Shown here piece by piece: positions 8,271 to 15,863 of a DNA stretch of 38,884 bases. The stretch's first letter is position 1; each line of letters begins with the position of its first letter. The notes beneath the pieces are model-generated. The model searched no databases. It had not been told where the DNA came from and worked only from the letters and a program-made list of their open reading frames with translations. The DNA lies in NCBI GenBank assembly GCA_018384375.1, contig JAHAYJ010000125.1, positions 1-38,884 of the forward strand, given 5' to 3'. The DNA comes from Lachnospiraceae bacterium. GTDB taxonomy: Bacteria; Bacillota; Clostridia; Lachnospirales; Lachnospiraceae. Both the position numbers and the translations under genes were made by a program.

Positions 8271-8915
8271 TTATTTCAGCTTAACACTCACAGTCACTCC
8301 ATCACCAATCGGCAGAATATCCGTCTGAAGCTGTTCATTATGCTTTAATTCATAAAGATACTCTCTCATTCTGCTGTGTATCGTGCGATCCCTTCTTGTT
8401 ACAGCATAACGTGACTCCAGCACATCCCCATCCTGCAACACATTATCCGAAATAAGAAGTCCGCCTATAGGCATTAAATCTAAAATATCCGGAAGGAAAT
8501 GGATATACTGCCCTTTGGCTGCATCCATGAAAATGAAATCATAGGGTCCATCGAGTTTCTTCAAAATTTCAACAGCATCCCCTTCAAGCAGAACTATCTG
8601 ATCTTCCTTTCCTGCCCTCTTAAAGTTTTCCTTCGCCAGCGGAATTCTTTTTTCATATTTTTCTATTGTAGTAATCCTGCAGTTCTCCGGTCCATATTCA
8701 CTCATCAGCAATGCAGAAAAACCAATGGCCGTTCCTACCTCCAGAATCTGCTTGGGCTGCTTTATAGCAAGAAGCAGCTTTAAAAAGCTCTGCATCTGGG
8801 GTCTGATGATCGGTACATTGGTTTCAATTGCAAACCTTTCCAGTTCATTTAAGAACGGCGTATTGCCTGTATCAAAAGAATTAATAAAGGTACTGATTCT
8901 TTCCTCTGTAATCAC
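8271..8915 (-). CDS. trmR: SAM-dependent O-methyltransferase, tRNA ho5U34 methyltransferase (TrmR/YrrM-like)
   Basis: The 214-residue protein has the class I Rossmann SAM fold: motif I ILEVGTAIGFSALLM, acidic ITTIEKYE, and FIFMDAAKGQY, all typical of the COMT-like methyltransferase_3 family. In B. subtilis the orthologue YrrM/TrmR methylates 5-hydroxyuridine at tRNA position 34 to 5-methoxyuridine. The gene starts with GTG, overlapping the TGA of the mltG-like gene (GTGA), with GGAAGAGGAT upstream, so the two are translationally coupled. The following trhP homologue makes its substrate modification. The neighbourhood makes TrmR the best call over a catechol-type enzyme. Confidence 0.8.
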   Translation of the reverse strand: MITEERISTFINSFDTGNTPFLNELERFAIETNVPIIRPQMQSFLKLLLAIKQPKQILEVGTAIGFSALLMSEYGPENCRITTIEKYEKRIPLAKENFKRAGKEDQIVLLEGDAVEILKKLDGPYDFIFMDAAKGQYIHFLPDILDLMPIGGLLISDNVLQDGDVLESRYAVTRRDRTIHSRMREYLYELKHNEQLQTDILPIGDGVTVSVKLK

Positions 8916-9304
8916 GATATTTTATCCTCTTCCGTCTCCTGCCCAGATGCAGACATAATCTCCATCATCTGCGTTGCCGTCATATCCGTACCAAGATCAT
9001 AAATCCCCGGACGCAATTCTCCATGATAGGCAGAAAGCAATTCCTGTACAACAAACAAATCTGCATCCTCGATCAGCCCTTTTTCTTCCAACATCAGAGC
9101 AATATCCTTTACCGACATATTTTCAGAAATCCCAACCGTTATCGTTCTGCCCCCGGATACTGATATCGGTTCATCTGCAAATACTCTGTATCCAAAATCA
9201 TATGCTTTTGAAGCCCCGCGTACAATAAAAACTACCACTGCAGCAAGCACAACAACCTTGATAATGGTCTCTACAGCAGCTGTTATTAAATATCTTGCTT
9301 TCAT
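8912..9304 (-). CDS. Miniature MltG/YceG-like membrane protein without catalytic domain
   Basis: The 130-residue protein has a transmembrane helix (about residues 13-30), then a domain resembling the N-terminal LysM-like part of YceG/MltG (ISENMSVKDIALMLEEKGLI, then HGELRPGIYDLGTDMTATQMMEIM). Full MltG is about 340 residues and carries a catalytic Glu in a C-terminal domain that is absent here; the frame ends cleanly and is coupled to trmR by GTGA, so this does not look like a recent truncation. Its place between ruvX-DUF1292 and trmR matches Bacillus mltG (yrrL). It could bind peptidoglycan or regulate a separate MltG; lytic activity is unlikely. GGAGG lies five bases before the ATG. Confidence 0.6.
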   Translation of the reverse strand: MKARYLITAAVETIIKVVVLAAVVVFIVRGASKAYDFGYRVFADEPISVSGGRTITVGISENMSVKDIALMLEEKGLIEDADLFVVQELLSAYHGELRPGIYDLGTDMTATQMMEIMSASGQETEEDKIS

Positions 9305-9327
9305 AAATCCTCCATTCAGGTATCAGC

Positions 9328-9660
9328 CTATTGAAAATCCAGTTCTCCCGTAATATAGGTATAAATCTCCTGCATCAGCCTGCAAAAGGCAAGCTCAGCC
9401 CTTAAGAAGTCATCCACAACCGGATTCTCCCGGAATTTTTCATATTCCTTCTCAAAAGCATCCATCTTATCAAACAATTCATCTACCTGGCTGGTATTTT
9501 GTATCTCGTAATTGCGTTTTCGAAACTCATTTACCTTTTCATACAACTCAGGATTACGCTTCAGTCTTTCTAGCTGATAATAATATGCCTTATAGGTATC
9601 TGATTCCTTAATAGACTTAACAAATTTTGTTGCTGCAGCTTCAACCCGATTATCCAGCAT
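9328..9660 (-). CDS. YlbF/YmcA family protein
   Basis: The 110-residue, mostly helical and highly charged protein matches the YlbF/YmcA (Com_YlbF) family in length and pattern (AAATKFVKSIKESDTYKAY near the N-terminus, then a long charged helix). In B. subtilis RicF (YlbF) and RicA (YmcA) form a complex with RicT (YaaT) that acts on RNase Y-dependent mRNA maturation. A RicT homologue is at 31142-32050 in this window. Here the gene follows RNase J by 13 bases, with AAGGAG before the ATG. Which Ric subunit it corresponds to cannot be told from the sequence alone. Confidence 0.75.
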   Translation of the reverse strand: MLDNRVEAAATKFVKSIKESDTYKAYYYQLERLKRNPELYEKVNEFRKRNYEIQNTSQVDELFDKMDAFEKEYEKFRENPVVDDFLRAELAFCRLMQEIYTYITGELDFQ

Positions 9661-9673
9661 GGTAACTATCTCC

Positions 9674-11347
9674 TTATATTTCCATAATGATGGGCAAAAT
9701 CATCGGACGTCGCTTCGTTTTCTTCCACACGTAATCGCCCAGCGCATCCTTGATAGAGCTTTTCAATTTTCCCCAATCTGCAATACCTCTGTCAAGACAG
9801 CCTTCCACAGCGTCATTCACTACAATCCGGGCCTCATCCATCAATTCATCAGATTCCCTTACATAGACAAACCCTCTGGAAACAATATCCGGCCCACACA
9901 CCAGCTCATCTGAAGCACGGTCCAATCCCAGCACAACGATCAAAATGCCATCTTCTGCCAGATGCTGCCTGTCACGCAGAACTATATTTCCAACATCTCC
10001 CACGCCAAGTCCATCTACCAGAATATCCCCAACAGGTACTTTTCCGATAATCTGTGCCTGATCTTCGGAAAGCTCCAGGACATCTCCCGAATGAAGAATA
10101 AAAATATTTTCCTTTGAAATTCCAAGTTCCTGTGCAATCTTCGCCTGTGCCTTGAGATGCTTGTACTCTCCATGAACAGGAATTGCATATTTCGGCCTCA
10201 CCAGTGTATAGATCAGTTTGATTTCCTCCTGGCAGGCGTGTCCGGATACATGTACATCCTGAAAGATTACGTCTGCACCCTTCAGGAGCAGTTCATTGAT
10301 TACATTCGTTACTGCCTTCTCATTTCCCGGAATCGGATGGGAAGAAAAAATAACCGTATCAGTAGGTCCAATTGATATTTTCTTGTGATTATTTCCTGCC
10401 ATACGGCTCAGCGCAGCCATACTTTCTCCCTGACTTCCGGTAGTAATGATTACCGTCTTCTCGTCAGGATAGTTTTTCAGCTGTTCAATATCAATCAATG
10501 TATTTTCGGGAATACTTAAATACCCTAGATTAGTTGCCGTCTCAATAATACTTACCATGCTACGGCCTTCTACGACCACCTTACGCCCAAATTTATATGC
10601 TGTATTGATGATCTGCTGTACCCTGTCCACATTGGATGCAAATGTTGCAATAATAATTCTTGTATTCTTATGTTCCTGGAAAAGAATATCAAAGGTTCTC
10701 CCCACCGTGCGCTCAGATGCAGTAAAACCGGGTCTCTCCGCATTGGTAGAATCACACATCAATGCCAGTACACCCTTTTTCCCGATTTCCGCAAAACGCT
10801 GCAAGTCAATGGCATCGCCGAATACCGGCGTATAGTCTACCTTAAAATCTCCTGTATGCACTATAATACCTGCAGGAGAGTAGATTGCCAAAGCAGCGGC
10901 ATCCACAATACTGTGATTTGTTTTAATAAATTCAATGCGAAATTGTCCCAAATTGATGGATTGTCCGAACTTGACCACCTTTCGCTTTGTATTATTAGTC
11001 AGGTTGTGTTCCTTCAGTTTGTTTTCTATAATTCCCATCGTCAGCTTTGTCGCATAAATAGGAATATTAATTTCTCTTAGTACATAAGGAAGGGCTCCGA
11101 TATGGTCCTCATGTCCATGCGTAATGACAAAACCCTTTACTTTGTCAATATTGTTCTTCAGATAAGTAACATCCGGTATTACCAGGTCAATTCCCAGCAT
11201 ATCATCTTCCGGGAAGGAAAGCCCGCAATCCACCACAACAATACTGTCTTCATATTCAAAGGCAGTAATGTTCATGCCAATCTGCTCAAGACCTCCCAGT
11301 GGAATCACCTTTAATCCCGAGCTGCTTTTCAGTTCATTTTTTTTCAA
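9674..11347 (-). CDS. rnj: Ribonuclease J
   Basis: This 557-residue metallo-beta-lactamase/beta-CASP nuclease degrades and processes RNA with 5'-to-3' exonuclease and endonuclease activity. The metal site HGHEDHIGALPYV is near residue 77; DCGLSFPED, HTGDFKVD, CDSTNAERPG and the beta-CASP HVSGHACQEE and PVHGEYKHL segments are all present. The start codon is TTG overlapping the TGA of the fur-like gene (TTGA), with GGAGGTAGAACTGA before it. The alternative is a later ATG with no ribosome site, so TTG is preferred. This overlap implies translational coupling to the metalloregulator. The downstream YlbF-family gene is also RNA-turnover related. Confidence 0.95.
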   Translation of the reverse strand: MKKNELKSSSGLKVIPLGGLEQIGMNITAFEYEDSIVVVDCGLSFPEDDMLGIDLVIPDVTYLKNNIDKVKGFVITHGHEDHIGALPYVLREINIPIYATKLTMGIIENKLKEHNLTNNTKRKVVKFGQSINLGQFRIEFIKTNHSIVDAAALAIYSPAGIIVHTGDFKVDYTPVFGDAIDLQRFAEIGKKGVLALMCDSTNAERPGFTASERTVGRTFDILFQEHKNTRIIIATFASNVDRVQQIINTAYKFGRKVVVEGRSMVSIIETATNLGYLSIPENTLIDIEQLKNYPDEKTVIITTGSQGESMAALSRMAGNNHKKISIGPTDTVIFSSHPIPGNEKAVTNVINELLLKGADVIFQDVHVSGHACQEEIKLIYTLVRPKYAIPVHGEYKHLKAQAKIAQELGISKENIFILHSGDVLELSEDQAQIIGKVPVGDILVDGLGVGDVGNIVLRDRQHLAEDGILIVVLGLDRASDELVCGPDIVSRGFVYVRESDELMDEARIVVNDAVEGCLDRGIADWGKLKSSIKDALGDYVWKKTKRRPMILPIIMEI

Positions 11348-11799
11348 TCAGTTCTACCTCCACATTCCTTACAGTATCCGTAGAGTTTCACTTCATGATC
11401 CATTACCTGAAAGCCTGTGGTTTTCACAATTTTTTCCTCAAGTTCCTCCAAAAGGTCATCCTGGAAGGATAATACCTTACCACACTTCCGGCAAATTAAA
11501 TGATGATGACGATGCTTTGATCCGTCCTCTCTCTCGTTCCCTATCTCATAGCGTACAAAGCCGTCATCCAGGTTAATGCGGTCAATTAAATGAAGCTCCA
11601 GCAGTAACTGTATTGTTCTATAAACAGTTGCCAGACCAATCTCCGGGCAATCTGCCTTTATATTCTCATAAATTTCCTCTGCTGTCAGATGCCTGTCCGG
11701 GCAAGCTGCCAATGTCTCCAAAACCAGTAATCTCTGGTTTGTTATCTTTAGTCCCTTACTTTTCAGTAATGCAATAAATTCCTCTCTGTCAAATGCCAT
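11344..11799 (-). CDS. Fur-family metalloregulator
   Basis: The 151-residue protein has a winged-helix DNA-binding part (residues 1-85, with ITNQRLLVLETLAACPDRHLTAEEIY and IGLATVYRTIQLLLEL) and a dimerisation part with HRHHHLICRKCGKV and a C-terminal CKECGG, giving the two CxxC pairs of the structural zinc site. Fur, Zur and PerR cannot be separated with certainty by eye. It lies between DUF1292 (21-base gap) and RNase J (4-base overlap), in an operon otherwise devoted to RNA and cell-envelope housekeeping. GGAGAGATT precedes the ATG. Confidence 0.9.
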   Translation of the reverse strand: MAFDREEFIALLKSKGLKITNQRLLVLETLAACPDRHLTAEEIYENIKADCPEIGLATVYRTIQLLLELHLIDRINLDDGFVRYEIGNEREDGSKHRHHHLICRKCGKVLSFQDDLLEELEEKIVKTTGFQVMDHEVKLYGYCKECGGRTD

Positions 11800-11820
11800 A
11801 ATCTCTCCAAGCAGTACTGA

Positions 11821-12078
11821 CTATGAAAGCTCAATATCCTCAATCAGGTTCTCAAACACTGCTGCTACTGCTGACAGTTCTGTATCATCACTTACAATTT
11901 CATAAATGCTTTCCGTTTGTCCGGAGCACTCCGGGGTTTCCTTTAGAATCAAAGCTTCTCCGTCCCCTTCCTCGGCGTCTGTCACTAAAATATATTGATT
12001 TCCACCCAGCTTGGTCTGTTCCAGTACATAAAACTCTACACTTTCTTCCGTATCCAGCATAAACTTGATCTTTTCCAA
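11821..12078 (-). CDS. DUF1292 protein (YrzB-like)
   Basis: An 85-residue acidic protein of the DUF1292 family, which contains B. subtilis YrzB; function unknown. The family pattern is visible: N-terminal EKIKFMLDTEESVEFYVLEQTKLGGNQYILVTD. The start codon is TTG at 12078, directly after the ruvX stop, with GGGAG in the end of ruvX as ribosome site; a later ATG would remove the first conserved strand. The order ireB-ruvX-DUF1292 is conserved across Firmicutes. Confidence 0.85.
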   Translation of the reverse strand: MEKIKFMLDTEESVEFYVLEQTKLGGNQYILVTDAEEGDGEALILKETPECSGQTESIYEIVSDDTELSAVAAVFENLIEDIELS

Positions 12079-12516
12079 TTATTCTTCTCCCTGTTTTCTG
12101 CCTCTGCAATCCAGAAAACCTTGTAGTATCAACACTGCTGCAATCTTATCTACATATTCTTTACGGTTTTCTCTGCGTATTCCTGCTTCCATCATTGTGC
12201 GATCTGCAGACACAGTAGTCAGCCTCTCATCCCATGTATGTACGGGCAGCCCTGTACGCCTTTCCAACTTTTCCTTAAATTCCAGCGTCAGATCAACCCT
12301 CGGACCTAAGGTATCATTCATGTTCTTGGGTAGCCCCAGAACAATTTCTTTCACCTCGTATTCCTCTATCAGTTCTTCAATTCTGGCAAGCGTCTGGCGA
12401 AGTTTATTTTCCTCTTTTCTTCGGATAATTTCTATTCCCTGTGCCGTAATCAAAAGCGGATCGCTGATTGCAACACCCACCGTCTTAGAGCCAAAATCTA
12501 ATCCCATAATTCGCAT
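12079..12516 (-). CDS. ruvX: YqgF/RuvX-type RNase H-fold nuclease, pre-16S rRNA processing
   Basis: The 145-residue protein has the RNase H-like signature [18 protein letters not shown] at the N-terminus, [14 protein letters not shown] in the middle and [14 protein letters not shown] at the C-terminal side, giving the acidic active-site residues of the YqgF family. YqgF/RuvX proteins mature the 5' end of 16S rRNA; the older Holliday-junction resolvase name is by fold. Length is normal. It follows ireB with a 15-base gap and precedes DUF1292 with none. Confidence 0.93.
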   Translation of the reverse strand: MRIMGLDFGSKTVGVAISDPLLITAQGIEIIRRKEENKLRQTLARIEELIEEYEVKEIVLGLPKNMNDTLGPRVDLTLEFKEKLERRTGLPVHTWDERLTTVSADRTMMEAGIRRENRKEYVDKIAAVLILQGFLDCRGRKQGEE

Positions 12517-12531
12517 ACTGTTACCACTTTC

Positions 12532-12792
12532 CTACTTCCAGTGACTGCTCTTAATATATTCTGTCAGCATTTCCTCCACCAGCTCATCTCTCTCCACCTT
12601 CATGATCAGGCTTCTGGCATTTTTGTAGCTGGTAATATAAGTAGGATCTCCGGACATAATATATCCTACAATCTGATTAACAGGATTATAACCTTTTTCT
12701 GTCAATGCAGAGTAAACCTCTGCAAGAATTTCCTTAACGGTTGTCTTGTCTGTCTCTACTTTAAAAAAACGTGTATTTCCTAAATCCTGCAT
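12532..12792 (-). CDS. ireB: IreB/UPF0297 family regulatory protein
   Basis: The 86-residue protein matches IreB (YrzL, UPF0297) closely: TRFFKVETDKTTVKEILAEVY, then EKGYNPVNQIVGYIMSGDPTYITSYKNARSLI. In Enterococcus IreB is the substrate of the Ser/Thr kinase IreK and controls cephalosporin resistance; in other Firmicutes its role is less clear. It heads the ruvX-DUF1292 group. A promoter candidate (12828-12856) lies in the 69-base gap after mtaB. AAGGGG precedes the ATG. Confidence 0.92.
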   Translation of the reverse strand: MQDLGNTRFFKVETDKTTVKEILAEVYSALTEKGYNPVNQIVGYIMSGDPTYITSYKNARSLIMKVERDELVEEMLTEYIKSSHWK

Positions 12793-12827
12793 AAACCATA
12801 CCCCTTACTAAACATTCATTAGTCTTT

Positions 12828-12856
12828 ATCTTACTCCATTTTGTCCCAAAATTCAA
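12828..12856 (-). promoter_or_regulatory. Promoter candidate upstream of ireB
   Basis: Minus-strand TTGAAT (12851-12856), 17-bp spacer, TAAGAT (12828-12833), in the gap between mtaB and ireB. Each hexamer matches consensus at four of six positions. No terminator is seen after mtaB, so readthrough from mtaB is also possible. Confidence 0.4.
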
Positions 12857-12861
12857 TGTAT

Positions 12862-14214
12862 TTACGGTTGAAACAGCAAAATATCAGATTCCAGGAGCTG
12901 TGTCGGTTCACCGGTTAATATCTGTCCCGATAAATTCTTCTGTGCCGGATATGCAGCTTTTATATACTCCCTCGTGTGTCCAATCTGGTATTGTCTTCCG
13001 TCTATCTCCTTCTCCTCTTCAAAGAGTACTTCTACTTTTCTATGTAAAAATTCCTCTCTGTACCTTCGGGACATTTGCTTTTCCAATTCAAGAAGTTCAT
13101 TGCTTCTTTGCGCCTTTATCGATTCCGCAAGCTGTCCCTTCATGGACGCCGCCGGGGTTCCTTTGCGTTTGGAATATTTAAAAATATGCATCTCATAAAA
13201 GCCGACCCTGGAAACAAATTCTTTCGTCTCCTGAAACTCCCGGTCTGTCTCACCCGGGAAGCCTGTAATCACATCGGTGGTTATTGCCGGATTTTGAAAA
13301 GCCTCCCGCAATATACATACCTTTTCATAGTATTCCTCCGCAGAGTATTTTCTATTCATACGATTTAGTACCGTATTGCTGCCACTTTGCAGGGATAGAT
13401 GAAAGTGCGGGCAGACCTTACTGTTTTCTGAAAGGCCCTTTGCAAATTCAGTTGTAATGATACGAGGCTCCAAAGATCCAAGACGGATACGCTCAATCCC
13501 TGCTATCTTCGAAACCTGCTGAATAAGCGGGAGCAGGAGACTTTTGGAAAAGTCTGTTCCTCCCGTCATTCCATAAGAACTTAAATGGATTCCAGTAAGA
13601 ACAACCTCCCGGTAGCCTCCGGCAGCTAGTCCCTCTATTTCTTTTAAAATATCATCTTCACTGCGGCTTCTGATTCTCCCCCGGGCATAAGGAATAATAC
13701 AGTAAGAACAGAATTGATTACATCCGTCCTGTATTTTAATAAAAACCCTGGTATGCTCTGCTGTATGCGCAAGCTGCATATTCTCATATTCCTGCGTCTG
13801 ATTGATGTCAATAATCGTCTTTCCCTGAAGAGTTTTGTCTGCAGCAATGTTCATCTTGTTCGCATCTCTTTCGGCAAGGTATTCTTCCAGGATTGGAATC
13901 AGATCCTTCTTTCTGTTATTCCCAATGGCAAGATCAATGCTCATGTCCTTTAAAGCATCCTCTTTTCCGGCCTGTACATAACAACCAACTGCAACCACGA
14001 CAGCATCAGGATTCATTTTTTTTGCACGGTGCAGCATCTGTCTGCTTTTCCGATCTGCTATATTGGTTACGGTGCACGTATTTATGATATAAATGTCTGC
14101 TTTTGCATCAAAAGGCACAACTTGGTATCCTTTTTCCCGCAACATTTGTAGCATAACGTCCATTTCGTACCCGTTTACTTTACATCCAAGATTATGAAAT
14201 GCTACACTTTTCAT
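12862..14214 (-). CDS. mtaB: tRNA t6A37 methylthiotransferase
   Basis: The 450-residue radical-SAM protein converts t6A37 to ms2t6A37 in tRNAs reading ANN codons. The N-terminal MTTase domain has Cys residues in LGCKVN, NTCTVT and VGCYVQ for the second Fe-S cluster; the radical-SAM motif is DGCNQFCSYCIIPYARGR near residue 165; a TRAM-like domain ends the protein. The LGCKVNGYE and INTCTVTNIADRKSRQ sequence patterns favour MtaB over MiaB and RimO. The start at 14214 (ATG) has GGAG six bases upstream; an in-frame GTG at 14226 would overlap that site. It is divergent from the HPr-like gene. Confidence 0.92.
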   Translation of the reverse strand: MKSVAFHNLGCKVNGYEMDVMLQMLREKGYQVVPFDAKADIYIINTCTVTNIADRKSRQMLHRAKKMNPDAVVVAVGCYVQAGKEDALKDMSIDLAIGNNRKKDLIPILEEYLAERDANKMNIAADKTLQGKTIIDINQTQEYENMQLAHTAEHTRVFIKIQDGCNQFCSYCIIPYARGRIRSRSEDDILKEIEGLAAGGYREVVLTGIHLSSYGMTGGTDFSKSLLLPLIQQVSKIAGIERIRLGSLEPRIITTEFAKGLSENSKVCPHFHLSLQSGSNTVLNRMNRKYSAEEYYEKVCILREAFQNPAITTDVITGFPGETDREFQETKEFVSRVGFYEMHIFKYSKRKGTPAASMKGQLAESIKAQRSNELLELEKQMSRRYREEFLHRKVEVLFEEEKEIDGRQYQIGHTREYIKAAYPAQKNLSGQILTGEPTQLLESDILLFQP

Positions 14215-14247
14215 ATTATTCTCCACTTTTTTTGTTGTGTTTTATCA

Positions 14248-14276
14248 TTGACTTTTCAGATTTTACCAATTACTAT
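14248..14276 (+). promoter_or_regulatory. Promoter of the HPr-like gene
   Basis: TTGACT (14248-14253), 17-bp spacer, TACTAT (14271-14276). The predicted start near 14283 leaves about 33 nt before the ATG, with AAGGAGG at 14301-14307. It is a strong match for a short monocistronic unit that ends in the terminator at 14562. Confidence 0.65.
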
Positions 14277-14315
14277 AGTAGCAGAAGGTATGAAAAATTT
14301 AAGGAGGTAATGACA

Positions 14316-14546
14316 ATGAAAACAGTTCAGATTTCATTAAATTCTATTGACAAGGTTAAATCTTTTGTAAATGATATTACAAAATTCGATTATGACTTTG
14401 ATTTAGTATCCGGAAGATATGTAATCGATGCTAAATCTATCATGGGTATCTTCAGCTTAGATTTATCCAAGCCTATCGATTTAAATATCCATGCAGAAGA
14501 TAATGTTGATGAAGTATTAGAGACATTAAAGCCTTATATGATCTAA
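14316..14546 (+). CDS. HPr-like regulatory protein lacking the phospho-histidine segment
   Basis: The 76-residue protein aligns with HPr in its second half: AKSIMGIFSLDLS corresponds to the HPr Ser46 region (consensus KSIMGVMSLG), giving Ser41 as the likely HPr-kinase target. The region where HPr has His15 (GLHARPA) is replaced by SLNSIDKVKSFV, so it cannot pass phosphate in the PTS. This is the logic of Bacillus Crh, a Ser-phosphorylated co-regulator of CcpA, though orthology to Crh is not shown. The ATG at 14316 lies eight bases after AAGGAGG; a nearer ATG at 14310 is too close. A clear promoter and terminator make it monocistronic. Confidence 0.75.
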   Translation: MKTVQISLNSIDKVKSFVNDITKFDYDFDLVSGRYVIDAKSIMGIFSLDLSKPIDLNIHAEDNVDEVLETLKPYMI

Positions 14547-14561
14547 TGAAAAATATTTTCA

Positions 14562-14590
14562 AACGCTGACCTGACGGTCAGCGTTTTGTT
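14562..14590 (+). terminator. Terminator of the HPr-like gene
   Basis: Perfect 10-bp stem AACGCTGACC/GGTCAGCGTT with 4-nt loop, followed by TTGTTCTTTT. It lies 15 bases past the stop codon. It may also serve the converging thiI gene (stop at 14605), although the minus-strand tail is poorer in T. Confidence 0.85.
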
Positions 14591-14604
14591 CTTTTCATAG
14601 GCAA

Positions 14605-15786
14605 TTAATATTTCACCACGATCATTTCATCCGTATCGAGTGCCTTCTGCACCAATTCATCAATCTTTTCCTCCAGATTCTGTTCATGTCGCTTAATCAC
14701 ATTCAGGTTCGGTTTGGTAACGGGATGCTTTGCAACAAAAATAGTACAACAGTCCTCGTAAGGCAGGATGGAAGTTTCATAGGTCCCAATCTTTTCTGAT
14801 ACCTCCACAATCTCCATCTTATCAAAGCCGATCAGCGGACGGAACACCGGAAGCGTACACACCTCATTGGTGACTGCCAATGACTGGACAGTCTGTGATG
14901 CAACCTGTCCGATGCTCTCTCCCGTGATCAGTCCCAGACATTCTGTTTTCTTGGCAATCATTTCCGCAATTTTCATCATATATCTTCGCATAATAATTGT
15001 AAGCTCTTCATGCGGACACTTCTCATAAATATACAGCTGAATATCCGTAAAATTAATAATATGCAGATATACAGGACCTGCATATCGGGATACCAGTCTG
15101 GCGAGATCAATTACCTTCTGCTTTGCACGGTCACTGGTATACGGAGGTGCATGAAAATAGACTGCATCTATTTTCACTCCCCGCTTTGCGATCATATATC
15201 CGGCTACCGGAGAATCAATCCCTCCGGATAAAAGCAGCATTGCCTTTCCGTTGCTTCCTACAGGCATACCTCCCGGCCCCGGAATCTCTATGGAATAAAT
15301 ATAAATCTTTTCACGTATTTCCACATGAAGCATCACATCCGGCTTGTGTACATCCACCTTCATTTCCGGAAAGGCATTCAGCACAGCTGCCCCCAGCTCC
15401 ATATTTAATTCCATGGAATTCATTGGATAATTTTTTCTGGCTCTTCTGGTCTGTACCTTAAAAGTCATCTTTTTATCAGGATACACCTTGTCCACATAGT
15501 CAATTACCGTCTGGGCCAGCTTCTCAAACCCTTCATCCTCTACATGAATGACAGGACAGATACCGGAAATGCCAAAAACAGTCCTCAGGTTGTCCACTGT
15601 TTCATCATAATCAAATGCTGACAGTGCATGTACATAAATTCTGCCTTCTGTTCTGGTAACCTTAAATTCCCCTTCACACCGCTTAAGCGCATATTTAACC
15701 TGTTGGGCAAGTGCCTCTTCAAACAGATATTTATTTTTTCCCTTCACACCAATTTCGGCATACTTGATCAAAAAAGCTGTAAACAT
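14605..15786 (-). CDS. thiI: tRNA 4-thiouridine synthase / thiazole sulfur transfer protein ThiI
   Basis: The 393-residue protein has an N-terminal ferredoxin-like/THUMP region (residues 1 to about 165) and a PP-loop ATPase domain with LLLSGGIDSPVAGYMIAKRG near 180. It adenylates U8 of tRNA and accepts sulfur from a cysteine desulfurase. It has no C-terminal rhodanese domain, as in Bacillus-type ThiI, where the desulfurase partner gives sulfur directly. That partner, iscS, is the preceding gene. AGAGGATGCC precedes the ATG. Confidence 0.95.
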   Translation of the reverse strand: MFTAFLIKYAEIGVKGKNKYLFEEALAQQVKYALKRCEGEFKVTRTEGRIYVHALSAFDYDETVDNLRTVFGISGICPVIHVEDEGFEKLAQTVIDYVDKVYPDKKMTFKVQTRRARKNYPMNSMELNMELGAAVLNAFPEMKVDVHKPDVMLHVEIREKIYIYSIEIPGPGGMPVGSNGKAMLLLSGGIDSPVAGYMIAKRGVKIDAVYFHAPPYTSDRAKQKVIDLARLVSRYAGPVYLHIINFTDIQLYIYEKCPHEELTIIMRRYMMKIAEMIAKKTECLGLITGESIGQVASQTVQSLAVTNEVCTLPVFRPLIGFDKMEIVEVSEKIGTYETSILPYEDCCTIFVAKHPVTKPNLNVIKRHEQNLEEKIDELVQKALDTDEMIVVKY

Positions 15787-15835
15787 GGCATCCTCTCATT
15801 CTTCTTCCGCGGTTATTTGCAGACAGTCTTTTTTT

Positions 15836-15863
15836 ATCGGCAGGGAACAAAGCCCCCGCCGAT
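15836..15863 (-). other. Intercistronic hairpin between iscS and thiI
   Basis: ATCGGC (15836-15841) and GCCGAT (15858-15863) form an inverted repeat with possible inner GGG/CCC pairs; it abuts the iscS stop codon. On the minus strand it is followed by a run of A, so it is not a terminator for that strand. It may set relative iscS and thiI mRNA stability. Confidence 0.45.
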
